From Crotalaria pallida (taxonomy: Eukaryota; Streptophyta; Magnoliopsida; Fabales; Fabaceae), in NCBI GenBank assembly GCA_037953625.1, contig CM075655.1, forward strand, positions 80,875,501 to 80,939,500: 64,000 bases of DNA, read 5' to 3'. The translations under genes and the position numbers were made by a program. A model generated the notes under the pieces. That model was not told the DNA's origin, made no database searches, and saw only the letters and a program-made list of their open reading frames with translations. This document shows positions 25,709 through 37,362 of this stretch, one piece after another; within the stretch, counting starts at the first letter, position 1; each line of letters opens with the position of its first letter.

Positions 25709-26761
25709 CTAAGAATTGAAACCTATGCTACAACTTATGTACAAAACAAATCCACCAGGATCCCAAATTCTATGGGTCAAATCCCATGTGATGCAACAAT
25801 AATGAGTTATGCCCACATCCCATGGGAAAGACCTTAGGTGATCTTTTCTTCCATCATCCATCATGAAGTTGTTAACTCCAATAGTCAAGAAGATTACTTT
25901 CTCATGTTTCTTATTGCCTAATAATGATTCAGATTGTTCTAGATAATTTTCATAAAAGTACTTAGGCTGAATATAATAGAAAAATTTTGAATCACCCAAG
26001 TATGAACTAGATTTAATTAAATTCTTTATAGCAACAAATTCCTCATGCAAGGGTGGTTCAATTTTTTCTATAATTTTCAAACCTTCGTTTTTCATTTTTT
26101 GATCCTCTTCCTCAAACCTATCATGCACAATTTCTTTTTCAGATTTTTGCTCCTCTAAAGGGAATTGATCATTGGTCACATCCATTACCACAACTTCCTC
26201 CTCTTTTTTAGGAAAGTCAAAAATTATTGATAATGATTGTAATTCCTCAGATACATATTTTGAATTTTGCTCAAGTGCTATTTCTATGTTCTCAAAATTT
26301 TTTCTGTTTTCTTTTTCTATAAAATTAACTTTTTGAACATTACTACTAATTTTTTGAGCTAATTTATCTTGGTTAATTTCCCATGACTCTTTCTCCACAG
26401 GGGGAGGAATTGGTTCAACATGAGGGGATCTAAAATTTTTGCAATCTTTAGCAAAATCCACAACTTTTTGAGTCAATCTATCTAGAGCTATTTCCCATTG
26501 GGCCTTCCTAGGAGTGATATTTTCTTTCTCCACAGGGGGAGGAATTGGTTCAACACGAGGGGATCTAAAATTATTTTTGCTATCTTTAACAAAATCCTCA
26601 GTGGCTTGTTCCAATTTCTTTAGAGCTATTTCCCATTGAGCTTTCCTAGGAGTTATATTTTGTGCAACATAGTATGAAGGATAAGGATAAGGAATAAATC
26701 TATCACAATCTGAATCACTATTACAATTATAATCGTACATGAGAAAGTACAAATTACACAA
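25709..26761 (-). CDS. 350-aa protein of element A, gag position, unknown family
   Basis: Starts 45 bp after the primer site. I recognise no family: no zinc knuckle, protease or polymerase motif. The N-terminal third holds two tandem repeats of about 46 residues, each with a (K/R)AQWEIAL core and ending in VEPIPPPVEKE; a third, shorter QWEIAL-like unit follows. The middle is acidic and coiled-coil-like (E/K/Q-rich, around residues 150-240). The C-terminal 100 residues are aromatic and richer in hydrophobics (FYYIQPKYFYENYLEQ, then HYCCITWDL). An intact frame of the same length in copy B, differing by only a few residues, suggests it was coding when the copies dispersed. A structural (gag-like) role is inferred from position only. 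Confidence 0.7.
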   Translation of the reverse strand: MCNLYFLMYDYNCNSDSDCDRFIPYPYPSYYVAQNITPRKAQWEIALKKLEQATEDFVKDSKNNFRSPRVEPIPPPVEKENITPRKAQWEIALDRLTQKVVDFAKDCKNFRSPHVEPIPPPVEKESWEINQDKLAQKISSNVQKVNFIEKENRKNFENIEIALEQNSKYVSEELQSLSIIFDFPKKEEEVVVMDVTNDQFPLEEQKSEKEIVHDRFEEEDQKMKNEGLKIIEKIEPPLHEEFVAIKNLIKSSSYLGDSKFFYYIQPKYFYENYLEQSESLLGNKKHEKVIFLTIGVNNFMMDDGRKDHLRSFPWDVGITHYCCITWDLTHRIWDPGGFVLYISCSIGFNS

Positions 26762-26806
26762 ATAATTACAAAAAGTACCGAAAAGAAATTAGAATCGAAT
26801 TTCAAT

Positions 26807-26823
26807 CCCCGGCAACGGCGCCA
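26807..26823 (-). other. Primer binding site, tRNA-Asp(GUC) type (element A)
   Basis: The minus strand reads TGGCGCCGTTGCCGGGG, complementary to the 3' end of plant tRNA-Asp including CCA. It lies 6 bases inside the 5' LTR. This primer is usual for Athila-type Ty3/gypsy elements. Confidence 0.9.
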
Positions 26824-26829
26824 AAAACT

Positions 26830-28359
26830 TGTTGATTTACTAGCAAGAGGACTAGGTCAGCAAGTAATATAGTCTGGAAGACCGAATATCGTCCCACAGG
26901 GATCAAAGTTGTTTCTAATAACTTTCCACCAATTCGTAATTATTAGTGCAACTTGTTAGTGAATTTTAGAAGGAGAAGAAGAATTTGAATAACAATAAAA
27001 TAAGATAAGATAAGAAGAAGAAGATTGAGGAGATAAGATGTATAAAAAGCAATAGAAAAAGGTTAGGAACTTGGTTTCATTGTATGATTCACTTATTTTA
27101 ACTATGAATTATATTTTACTTTAATTATCCTTCAATTCATGGACCATTCCTCTCAAATAGTAATAGTTAGATGTCTCTATACATTACCCTTATTTTCTAT
27201 ATATTTAATCCTTGATCTCTCAACAAATTACAATATAAGAAAATATCCATTCAGCACAAGGGAATTAAAAAGCCATATAATCATCCAACCATATCTCTAT
27301 GTATTGGACTGAATATACCATTAATTGCATGGCCTATTCAAAACCCCAACTGTCGTTGCGAATTAAGAAATCCAAAACATAAATTGGCCAGATTTATGTA
27401 TAAAATAAGAACTCAATTAATGCATGAATTAAAAACAGCAAAATACTAAATCATAAATTAAAATAAGTTACATCATACAATTTACACCATGTTCCTAACA
27501 AGAGGTTTTAGTTACACATATAGAAATAAAGAAAACAGAAGCAAAGAGAAAACCTCATATCATAGACAATACTGGTTAACTCTCCAAGAGATCTTCAATC
27601 CTTGTGCCTTGCCTCCTTGCTCTCAATAGATGTTACTAACCTCTCTCTAATCCTAATTGAATTCTATGATCTTAAAACCTACTGAAAACTATTTACAAAT
27701 CCTCTATTTAAAGAGTAAAATAAATCATAAAATAAATCTTAATTAAATCTAATAGATAAGGTCCATGTCTATCTTCTAATCTCTGACCAAATCTAAGATA
27801 TGAAGCCAAATTAGACTTCTCTTCTTCTATTTTGTTCATAATCTGGTCAAATTGGGCTTTCTCATGTGTGACACTCAACTTCATCCCTGATTTTGACCCT
27901 GAAGATGGACGAATTTGAGCAAGGATATTTCTAGAAAAGTTGTAGATCTTTTCCTTAGCTTTAAAATGATACCAAGATCTCCTTATTTGGATAAGCGTAG
28001 CTCAAGTTATGGCCAAAATACCAACCAGCGTCACTTCCACGCGGTTTGTGCGCCTGGGGCGCATCCGTCCTCACGCCCGGGGCGCGCACGGGTTCATCCG
28101 GACTCCGTTTTACTCCGTTCTTGGACCGTTTCGAAGCTCTTTTCATCCTCTATCCAAATCCATCAATATATTTTGCATTTAAACTCCATAAGTACCTGAA
28201 ACATACCCAAAAAGGATCAAAACGTTCCAAGGGACCCTAAACTACTAAAAATAATTAAAATCTAATAAAAAGTCCTAACTTTGCTAGAGAAACAAACCAA
28301 ATACATAGTAAAAGGGAGTCCAAATAATGCTCAAATCTATATATATTGGACCCAAATCA
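26830..28359 (-). repeat. 5' LTR of element A
   Basis: 1530 bp, outer end CCAAATCA followed by the target duplication CCTCG at 28360-28364. Confidence 0.93.
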
Positions 28360-28364
28360 CCTCG

Positions 28365-28465
28365 AAATTCGATTCAGAAAATAATACTTACTCGAACAGA
28401 TACGGGTATTCTTCCTTCATCTGACTTTCTAATTCCCAAGTGATGTCACTAACACCACTTGGTAT
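28365..28465 (-). pseudogene. C-terminal end of Tekay-like pol, right of the nested insertion
   Basis: Removing element A and one CCTCG joins this piece to 22277-22308. On the minus strand it then encodes a WELESQMKEEYPYLFE-type tail, the familiar C-terminus of Tekay/Del integrase polyproteins, followed by stops before the purine tract. The element is cut off near 28466, where an unrelated phrase (GGGACTAAATGTGG) begins. Confidence 0.75.
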
Positions 28466-28648
28466 GATTTTTTTTTAGGGACTAAATGTGGTATTATGAA
28501 TTGTCAGGGACCAAATTGGTATTGTGCAAAATCGACAGGGACCAAAGTGGGTCTTCACTCAAACTTTTATTGTTTTAGGATTTTAAGTCATGATAAAAAC
28601 TACTTTTTGCAATTCTATTATAATAATAGTTTTTTAGGCAAAAATACC

Positions 28649-29357
28649 TGTTATGGACCACCTAAACGGAACTGGTATGCTGGATTCAGATACCGGAATG
28701 AGGCTCGAGAGGTCCACTAAGTCTGGATTCGGATACCGGATTGAGGCCATGAGAGGTCCATTAAGACCGGATTCACATACAGATTGAGGCCTTGAGAGGC
28801 CCAACAAGGCCGGATTCAGATACCGGATTGGGACCTTGAGAGGCCCAACAAGGCCGGATTCAGATACCCGATTGGGACCTTGAGAGGCCCAACAAGGCCC
28901 GGATTCAGATATCGGATTGGGACCTTGAGAGGCCCAACCAAGCCGGATTCAGATACCGGTATCAGGATAAGTCTTGAACATGTAACCTCATGCCATTATA
29001 CCGGTATGAATTCGGACACGTGCATTAGGAATCTGAAGAATTCCGTTACCCTCACCAGCATAGGATTCCACTCAACTTAATACCCGCAATTATGCCTGAG
29101 CCGTTTGGAGAGAACTTTACCCGCCACATGAAAGCGGCAATCAACGTCATTTATGCTGGTATGACTATATAATACCTGGTAAGGCAAGCAGGTATGATCT
29201 ATCCTATCTCACACAAACACACACACCACCCCAAAGTAGAACGACAAGAGCGTGGGTATCTTGGTATTCAAGGTGCTCACTTCACGTCTGATATCAAAAG
29301 TGGGATTGCCGAACTCTTAGCCAGATTGTCTAAGATCAGTAATCCTACAACAGAACA
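28649..29357. mobile_element. Solo LTR, 709 bp, with internal minisatellite
   Basis: Starts TGTTATGGACC, ends CAACAGAACA, and is flanked by the 5-bp duplication ATACC (28644-28648 and 29358-29362). No internal region remains, so it is a recombination product. A TATA-like CTATATAATACC near 29164 and a downstream run before the end fit an LTR promoter reading to the right. The family was not identified. Confidence 0.82.
28682..28985. repeat. 44-bp minisatellite, seven copies, inside the solo LTR
   Basis: The phrase GGATTCAGATACCGGATT recurs at 28682, 28725, 28769, 28812, 28856, 28901 and 28945, a spacing of 43-45 bp. The last unit contains the perfect palindrome GATACCGGTATC. Confidence 0.9.
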
Positions 29358-29362
29358 ATACC

Positions 29363-30454
29363 CTTAGTCTTTTTAGAAATATATTTATCCATTGTAACAT
29401 TATTCATAAATATTGATATTTAAATATTAAAGTTAATAAAAAAAATTATAATGCATTAAAGATTATATGTAGTAGATTGACGATCGCATGCATCTAACAA
29501 ATTATGATTATGGAATGTTGAGTCCTCACATAAGTTCATATTAGGGGTCATGGTCTATTAGATTATTTTGTCATGTGAATGATACATGGATCGCCATTTA
29601 AGTCTGTATTTGATATAGCTGCAAAAATTATATTATGATTATTTTTATATGTGATTATAATCTATTAAGTTTATAATATGTTAAAATTATAACTTGTTTA
29701 TGTTTAGATTTGTTAGCTGAAAAATTAATTTAACCTGATTTTTTTCTAGTGTAAAGAATATTATTTTTACTGAGTAAATTACAAAAAAAAAGTATGAAGT
29801 TAGTTATTGATGTTAGAATGATAAGGGTATGTAGAATAGGAAAATTACACATGTCTTCAAAAACAATTTACAGAACCTATGGAGGAGATGTTAAATTTTG
29901 ATTATTTTTTCAAGAATATACTCTAAAATTATATTTTTCTAAAATTATTTTTTAATGTAAATTTAATAATCCAATATACTGAAAATGAAAAAATAAATTA
30001 CACGACACACAATGAAAAAATAACCTTGGTATAGGTTAATTATTTAATTTTCACTCTCAAAAGTCATGATAATCCTAATTACTTGATTTACATTCTCTAC
30101 GTTAGATATACTTCAATAAAAAAAATTAATTGATTTACACTCTCGTAAATTGATACTTTAGATATAATTGACTGAAATTAAAATTTATGATCGATTTTTT
30201 TTAAAAAATAAATAAATTTAAAAACATATAGCATAGATGTTAATTAAAAAAAAGTAATATATATATATATATATATATTACTTATTAATAAAAAATCTTT
30301 AGATGCAAATAACAAATAAATTCATTAATGAGGTCTATATTTGAAAATTTATTAAATTCAAACATGTTACTTATACAACAGGTTGCAAGTAAACTTTATT
30401 ATTAAATTAATACATAGTGTACTCAAACATTAAATATATTTGGTGTTCTTTTAG
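29363..30454. other. AT-rich intergenic stretch, no gene
   Basis: Nothing coding was recognised. An (AT)n microsatellite lies at about 30257-30280. Confidence 0.5.
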
Positions 30455-30988
30455 GATCAAACTGTCACTTTAGTCCCTCACTTTGTAAAAAACTTTCATT
30501 TCCATGACTTTTCAATAATTTCTCTTTAGTCTCTCACTTTGAAAAAAGCTACTCACATTAGTTTTTGGTAACTTTCTCCATTCATAGACATTAACGTCTT
30601 ACGCACGTGGTTGTTAAATAAACTATACGACATCCGGTTATTGTGCTGCTGCCATAAATTCATCAGCTGGTGTATTTTCTGCGGCTGTCAGAACTTCAGC
30701 AGCTGCCTAACGTCTTAGCTGTCTCTTAAGCAGCCCTAGCCTCTAGCCTCTTTTTCCTCTAATTTTTGGAAAGTTCAGTATTATGTGTAAAACGTTAATG
30801 TTCACTTGTGTATAAGTTATTTAACGACTACGTGTGTAAGACATTAACGTTTATGAACAGAGAAAATTAGACAAAGACTAACGTGAGTAACTTTTTACAA
30901 AATGAGAGACTAAAGATGAATTATTAAAAAATCAGGAATTAAAATGAAAACTACTTATAAAATGATGGATTAAAATTACAATTTAGTC
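30455..30988. mobile_element. Foldback MITE of about 0.53 kb
   Basis: Left arm phrases (TTTAGTCCCTCACTTTGTAA, TAGTCTCTCACTTTG, ACATTAACGTCTTACGCACG) return as complements in reverse order at 30800-30985, leaving a loop of about 150 bp. The flanks TTCTTTTAG and TGTTTTTAG may be a decayed 9-bp target duplication. Confidence 0.75.
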
Positions 30989-31444
30989 ATGTTTTTAGCA
31001 AAACCATATCTTATATAAGCAACTTTATCAAGATTCAATTTTTAAACGCATAAGTAAACTTAGTTGTAGACCTTCATTTTGCGTGAAAATCGACATACGT
31101 ACACTTATGTATTTAGATAAAAATTATGTCTAAAAACATTGCAACTTGAGTTCAAATCACGCAGGACAAAATTGCAAAGGACAATAACGAGTAATAAACA
31201 ATATACTATTTATCACGAGTAAACTTACCTACTAAATAAAATTCGAGAACATCCAAAAAAGCTTGATTCAAACAAAAAGTACAAAACCCGCTAATTATAA
31301 TTTCAGGCGTAAGCAATGAGCAGTAGGCCTCCAACACACGTAGGTAATTTCTGCCCCATCAGCAAGGACCCACTGGTATGTTCGCTACAAATATTAATAT
31401 TAAATAAATCAAATGTCAAAAGCATACATCATATATTTACACTT

Positions 31445-31950
31445 GTCTTATTTAACATTTTTTAAATGAAGTTATGAGCTTTTTTTTTTGAATTGATCTT
31501 TAAACTTTTCTCTATATTTTGGGTCTCTGAATTTTGTTTAATTTTTGAAAATGATCCTTTCGTCAATTAAGTGATGACATAGCCAACGACATGTCACCTC
31601 ACTTTCACAATATGACGAGTGACGTGTTATGTAGAGCCACGAAAAAAATTCTTTTAAAATTTATTAAAAAATTTAATTTTCTTTAAAGAATACAATTTTT
31701 AATTATTTTTAATAATTTGAATTTTTTTAATTTAAAAAATTTATGTGGCATTATCTAGCATCTAATCTATCGATGTGGCGAAGGTGACGTGACATATCCT
31801 CGGTCATATCATCACTTAAATGATGAAAGGACCATTTCCAAAATTTGAGCAAAGTTTAAGGACTCATAACATCGAAAAAAAATGTCTAAGAATCAATTCC
31901 AAAAAAAATACCTAAGTTCAGGACTAAAAACTTAAATAAGCGTTTTACAC
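31445..31950. mobile_element. Foldback MITE of about 0.5 kb
   Basis: The left arm (CTTATTTAA, GTTATGAGC, GAATTGATC, GATCCTTTCGTCAATTAAGTG, ACATGTCACCTCAC) is mirrored at 31760-31945 (GTGACGTGACATAT, CATCACTTAAATGATGAAAGGA, GAATCAATTC, CTTAAATAAG). About 150 bp lie between. It ends roughly 240 bp before the HMA5 start codon and could overlap that gene's upstream region. Confidence 0.75.
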
Positions 31951-32082
31951 TTTAAACAAATGTCCTTGTTGCTTGCTCAATACTCATTTGTATATAACTA
32001 TTAGTATCTATTCATTAAGCATATAAAATTATGATCACAATTCAAAAGGAAGAGTACAGAAGTGTAAAACAAAAAATTCATG

Positions 32083-32090
32083 TATAAAAG
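32083..32090 (+). promoter_or_regulatory. Candidate TATA box of HMA5
   Basis: TATAAAAG 103 bp before the ATG at 32193. It would give a 5' leader of roughly 70-80 nt. A second, weaker candidate (ATATAAAA) is at 32021. Chosen by sequence and spacing only. Confidence 0.4.
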
Positions 32091-32192
32091 GGAGGATCAT
32101 GTGGTAATGCAAAAATCCTACCATATTACCATAACTAAATATTCTTCTTTTCATTGATGGTTGTTGCAAGTTGATAACTAATACTATAAGCC

Positions 32193-35100
32193 ATGGCAAA
32201 CAAGTTTCTAGCCTTAGCTTGTCTTCGAAATGAGGGATCGGGGAACCTATCCCCACGACCTCACTACCCTTCCATGCCAAGGTACCCAAAGGGGGTATCA
32301 GGAGAAGGGAGCAGTAGCATGGTGATGATGGAAGGTTCAGAGGCTAAGGCACTTTTCTCTGTTATTGGAATGACTTGTTCTGCTTGTGCTGCCTCTGTTG
32401 AGAAATCCATTAAACGCCTTCCTGGGATTCGTGAAGCCCTTGTTGATGTTCTCAACAACCGAGCCCAAGTCCTCTTCTACCCCTCCTTTGTTAATGTAAG
32501 TATTTACTACACAGCATAACATATCTTTGTAGTTGATGGTATCTCTTAATTTCTAGAGTTATATGCATGCATATATAAGAGTGGGCATACGACGCAAATA
32601 AATCAAGAGTAGGGTTGAATATGAGTCAGTTCTACTTGACAAGAATTGGTTTAACTCGAAACTCGATTGGAGTTTGATATGATTTTTTTTATAATTGTAA
32701 CCGGACTTGTTTTAAATTCATGGACTATTCGACCAAAGTTACTTTTAAATTTGTCATATAACCTGACCTGCTATCAGTTTCGGCCAAATTTTGCTAGCAT
32801 GTCACATCGGAGTCCTACTCAGACGCTGGAGGCCACGTGGTGCCAATATAGTTTAAAAACTGGACAGATAATTAAGCCAATATAGTTTATAATATAGGGA
32901 TATGCATGCATACATTTATCTATATGCATGAATTGTTTGTGTCATTTGATGGTTGAATTGCTGAGTATCTTGATGATGTTTTCAGGAAGAGAGCATTCGG
33001 GAGGCTATTGAAGATGGTGGATTTGAAGCAACACTAATCAGAGATGAAAGCAATGAGAGAAGTATTCAGGTATGTCGCATACGCATCAAAGGAATGACAT
33101 GCACCACATGTTCATCCACTGTTGAATCTGCTCTGCAAGCAATTCATGGAGTGGTGAAGGCTCAAGTGGCTCTAGCAACAGAAGAAGCACAAGTTCACTA
33201 CAATCCTAATGTTGTAAGCTACTATCAAATCTTAGAAGCAGTAGAGGACACGGGATTCGAAGCTACACTTATAAGTTCTGGTGAAGATGTTAGTATGATA
33301 GAGCTTCATGTTGATGGCGTGAGGACGGATCGCTCCATGAGACTCATTGAAAACTCTCTTGAGGCACTACCTGGTGTCCAACATGTAGAAATGTCTCCTG
33401 AATTCAACAAAGTGTCTCTTTCTTACAAACCAGATTTGACTGGACCTAGAAATTTCATTAATGTGATTCAGGAAACGGGGTCTCGGCGTTTCAAGGCAAA
33501 GATATTTCCTCAAGAAGGAAGACAAAGAAACAGTTATAGAAGGGAGGAAATCAAGCAATACTATAGATCCTTCTTATGGAGTTTAGTGTTTACTGTTCCT
33601 GTGTTTTTAACCTCTATGGTGCTTATGTATATCCCTGGAATCAAGCAAGGCCTTGATACCAAAGTTGTGAATATGCTTACAGTGGGAGAGGTTTCAAGAT
33701 GGGTGCTTGCAACACCGGTCCAGTTTATTATAGGAAGGAGGTTTTATTCTGGTGCCTACAAAGCGCTACGCAATGGATCAGCTAACATGGATGTTTTGAT
33801 TGCCTTGGGAACAAATGCAGCATACTTGTATTCGGTATATTCTGTACTGAGAGCGGCTACCTCTAAGGAATTCAAGGGTACTGATTTCTTTGAGACTAGT
33901 GCTATGCTCATTTCATTTATCTTGTTAGGGAAGTATCTTGAAGTTCTGGCCAAGGGTAAGACATCAAACGCGATTGCGAAGCTCATGAACTTGACCCCTG
34001 ACACTGCTATCTTGTTGACCCTGGACGATGAAGGAAATATCATCAGTGAACAAGAAATTGATTCCAGGTTGATTCAGAAGAATGATGTGATTAAAATTAT
34101 TCCTGGTGCAAAGGTAGCTTCAGATGGATTTGTTATATGGGGTCAAAGTCATGTGAATGAGAGCATGATAACCGGTGAGGCACGTCCTGTGGCAAAGAGG
34201 AAAGGTGACACTGTTATAGGAGGTACTTTGAATGAGAATGGAGTGTTGCATATTAAGGCAACCAGGGTAGGATCAGAGAGTGCTCTTTCTCAAATTGTTA
34301 GACTTGTTGAGTCAGCTCAGATGGCCAAGGCTCCTGTGCAGAAATTTGCTGACCGCATTTCCAAATACTTTGTGCCACTGGTACTTTTATGTTATATGAA
34401 TTCTATAAACTCTTTATATCCTTATGTTTACATAGAACTTAATCTAAAGGGGTATCTTTGTGCAGGTAATTTTAATCTCATTTTCGACTTGGCTTGCCTG
34501 GTTTTTAGCTGGAAGATTTCATGCTTACCCAAAGTCTTGGATACCATCTTCCATGGACAGCTTTGAGCTTGCTTTGCAGTTTGGGATTTCTGTAATGGTC
34601 ATAGCCTGCCCTTGTGCTTTAGGTTTGGCAACACCAACTGCTGTTATGGTTGGCACTGGAGTTGGTGCATCTCAAGGTGTCTTAATCAAAGGAGGGCAAG
34701 CATTAGAAAATGCACATAAGGTCAGCTTTTGGTACTAGTTTAGCTTTTTTAAACCTGGATTTGCTTTGTTAATGTTGGTGAGCTTTTAAATTAACAGTGA
34801 TTCCACCAAGAAAAGTAAGAAGAAAATAAGCAAAAGAAGAATCATCAACTTGTTGTGGTATTTCAGGGCCATTTGTGCTATAATTGTTTAGGCACCAAAT
34901 ATATATTTTAGGCCCAAATTTGTTTCATAACTACAAATGTTTGTATAATGTTCACTTTATATTATTCCTTCTTTCTTTACCTGATAGTAATGTCATATTT
35001 TGTCTTGTGCTTAATTTATTAGGCATCAAATCTCTGCTTATTTTTTGCTAGTGTAAGCAAATGGTAGCCATTTTCTATTTCCTGGTTTTCCATGGCATTA

Positions 35101-37248
35101 TTTTCTTTTTCTTATTTTGTGTAGGCATAGTTTTTTTTTATATAATGGGGAGGGAAAGGGGAAAATTATGCAGCTGCCAGAATCGAACATAGGTGCTAGC
35201 ACTTTATGTTCCGCAACTCTTCCAACTGAGCTACCTAATGGGGACTTTTCTGTTGCATTATTGTTAACCTGTTTCTTTTTTGTGACTTATTGTTAAGATT
35301 TTCATTTATATATAAATGCAGCATTTGATTTGAATCTGTTTATCACTGCCTTCTTGTAGGTGAATTGCATTGTTTTTGACAAGACAGGTACTCTCACTAT
35401 TGGCAAGCCTGTGGTAGTAAATACAAAATTACTGACAAATATGGTACTCCAGGAATTCTATGAACTAGTAGCTGCAGCTGAGGTAAGCATTCTATTTATA
35501 TTTTTTTCTTCTTCTGAATAGACTGTGAGCCTTGATACCTGATAATTTGTTAATTTCTCGAGTGCATTTGCAAATTATGGATTAGAGTCTTAGAGACTTA
35601 TGAGTTTCATTTGCTTATTCATGAATAACAACTGATAACTTTATGTTACTTGCCAATGTTAGGTGAATAGTGAGCATCCACTTGCTAAGGCTATAGTTGA
35701 GTATGCCAAAAAATTCAGAGACGATGAAGAGAACCCTGCATGGCCAGAAGCAGGCGATTTCGTCTCTATTACCGGACATGGAGTGAAGGCCATAGTTCGG
35801 AACAAGGAAGTAATTGTGGGCAACAAGAGCCTGTTAGCAGACCACAATATTGCAGTTCCTGTTGATGCTGAAGATATGCTTGCAGAAGCTGAAGGGATGG
35901 CTCAAACTGGAATTTTAGTATCGATAAATGGGGAAGTAGCTGGTGTTTTAGCTGTGTCTGATCCACTGAAACCAGGTGCTCAAGAAGTCATATCTATTCT
36001 TAAGTCCATGAAAATTAGGAGTATCATGGTGACCGGAGACAACTGGGGTACTGCTAACTCCATAGGAAGGGAGGTCGGAATTGAAACTGTTATTGCTGAG
36101 GCCAAACCTGAGCAGAAGGCGGAGCGAGTAAAAGAATTGCAGGTACTTATGATAACAATTTCATATCAGGAAAAAAAAAAGTTACTGGGTGCTTGTCTAG
36201 GTTGTGTTTTCTCTCAGTAAAAAAATGTCACATTTTAATTTCATGTTTATAAAAGAGGTTGAGCCTCCGCGCAAAAGTAAATTTCTCAGGTTCATATCCT
36301 GTACGTAGCCTCATTCCTTGCGAGTAAAACTGAGTACATTTACTCTCGTGAGACTTGTACACTTGGCCACCCCTCATGTTTTTAAACTTTTGTGAAAAGC
36401 ATTAAAAACGAAAGTGTTCTTTTCACCATTTCCGACCTTTCGTCACAGAAGTTTGAAAACAAAACTTTAGGGCGACCCAATGCACAAGACTCCCACCTAG
36501 CAAAGTTTTGACTTTTGAGAAGGTATATGTACGTAGTCTTGCCAGGACGAGAGGAGAGGCTATATCAAGCATTTGAAACCATGGCCTCCCAGGTCACAAG
36601 ATTGTGCCGTTGGGCCGATGTTCACCCTCCAAGTTTGAAAAGAGTACAAAAATTGAAAAATAGTGTCAACTTTGTAATTACATGTGATTATTTGAATAGT
36701 ATCATTCCTCTGTCTATATATTATGAACTTCAACTCAGCTTAACTAACCGATTGTCTCACTTACTAAGGTTCTACTGCTCTAGAGGAATATCCAAGCTGT
36801 TATAATAAATTGATTGCATTTTCTGTTTTAGGCTTCTGGATACACAGTGGCTATGGTGGGGGATGGTATAAATGACTCACCTGCACTTGTGGCAGCAGAT
36901 GTAGGAATGGCAATTGGTGCTGGTACAGACATTGCTATTGAGGCTGCTGATATTGTCCTGATGAAGAGCAACTTGGAGGATGTCATAACAGCCATTGACC
37001 TTTCCAGAAGAACATTTTCGCGTATCAGTCTGAATTACATGTGGGCATTAGGCTATAATCTTCTAGGAATACCAATAGCTGCTGGAGCTCTTTTCCCTTC
37101 CACACGATTTCGGTTGCCGCCATGGGTTGCTGGAGCTGCTATGGCTGCTTCTTCTGTCAGTGTAGTTTGCTGTTCTCTTCTATTGAAATATTACAGGAGA
37201 CCTAAGAAGCTGGATAACCTTGAGATAAGGGGCATAAAGATTGAGTGA
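32193..37248 (+). CDS. HMA5: Copper-transporting P1B-type ATPase, HMA5-like
   Basis: ATP-driven pump for Cu(I) out of the cytosol. Six exons join in frame: 32193-32495, 32986-34380, 34466-34720, 35360-35482, 35663-36142, 36832-37248, giving 990 aa, the usual length for plant HMA5. Two metal-binding domains carry GMTC-x-x-C (Cys62/65 and Cys140/143); a third, at about residues 205-265, lacks the cysteines, as in HMA5. Then come the actuator TGEA (497-500), the membrane copper motif CPC (614-616), the phosphorylation site DKTGT (Asp658), SEHP (695-698), the hinge GDGxND (862-867), and the YN (927-928) and MxxSS (956-960) membrane motifs. Nothing essential is missing. All introns are GT-AG; introns 3 and 5 carry SINE sequence. 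The start was chosen because it opens the exon holding the first metal-binding domain. It converges on a GSTT gene. Confidence 0.97.
35126..35256 (-). mobile_element. tRNA-derived SINE in HMA5 intron 3
   Basis: The minus strand begins GTCCCCATTAGG, has a box A-like TAGCTCAGTTGG and a box B-like GTTCGATTC at normal spacing, and ends in an A-rich tail (T-run at about 35130-35140 on the plus strand). No anticodon arm folds properly and no acceptor stem pairs, so it is a SINE and not a tRNA gene. No clear target duplication was found. Confidence 0.65.
36480..36640 (+). mobile_element. SINE fragment (Au-like) in HMA5 intron 5
   Basis: Phrases such as GTACGTAGTCTTGCC, GAGAGGCTATATC, and TTTGAAACCATGGCCTCCCA followed by GGTCACAAG resemble the body of plant Au-type SINEs. 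A related but shorter phrase (GTTCATATCCTGTACGTAGCC) lies at about 36291-36312. Recognised by memory of the family; boundaries are uncertain. Confidence 0.5.
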
Positions 37249-37356
37249 TGTGAAATTTAGTGCTTGAGAATAGAGGGTTTGTTTGTTTAGCTAATGTGTG
37301 TTACTAGTAGTAGTGAGTTGTTCCTATCCATAAACTTGGTCAGTTGCTACTTTGTT

Positions 37357-37362
37357 AATAAA
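37357..37362 (+). terminator. Candidate polyadenylation signal of HMA5
   Basis: AATAAA 109 bp after the stop codon, followed by AT-rich sequence with a further AATAATAATG. A reasonable 3' end for the mRNA. Confidence 0.45.

Larger units (their letters stand above)
22309..28359 (-). mobile_element. Complete non-autonomous LTR retrotransposon, copy A (tRNA-Asp primed, Athila-like)
   Basis: 6051 bp, 5-bp target duplication CCTCG (22304-22308 and 28360-28364). LTRs of 1530 bp lie at 22309-23838 (3') and 26830-28359 (5'). They begin TGATTTGGGTCC and end AAATCAACA on the minus strand and differ at about a dozen positions by eye. The tRNA-Asp primer site is at 26807-26823, and the purine tract AGTTTGGGGGAG touches the 3' LTR at 23839-23850. 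The only sizeable frame (25709-26761) is a 350-aa protein in gag position. There is no protease, RT, RNase H or integrase, so movement needs enzymes from another element. Copy B at 42305-48359 is nearly identical. Confidence 0.93.

Noticed and set aside
33367..34043. Antisense open frames within HMA5 exon 2
   Set aside because: Shadows of a long conserved exon; no domain.
35126..35256. tRNA gene on the minus strand in HMA5 intron 3
   Set aside because: Box A and box B are present, but no acceptor stem or anticodon arm can be drawn and an A-rich tail follows; SINE fits better.
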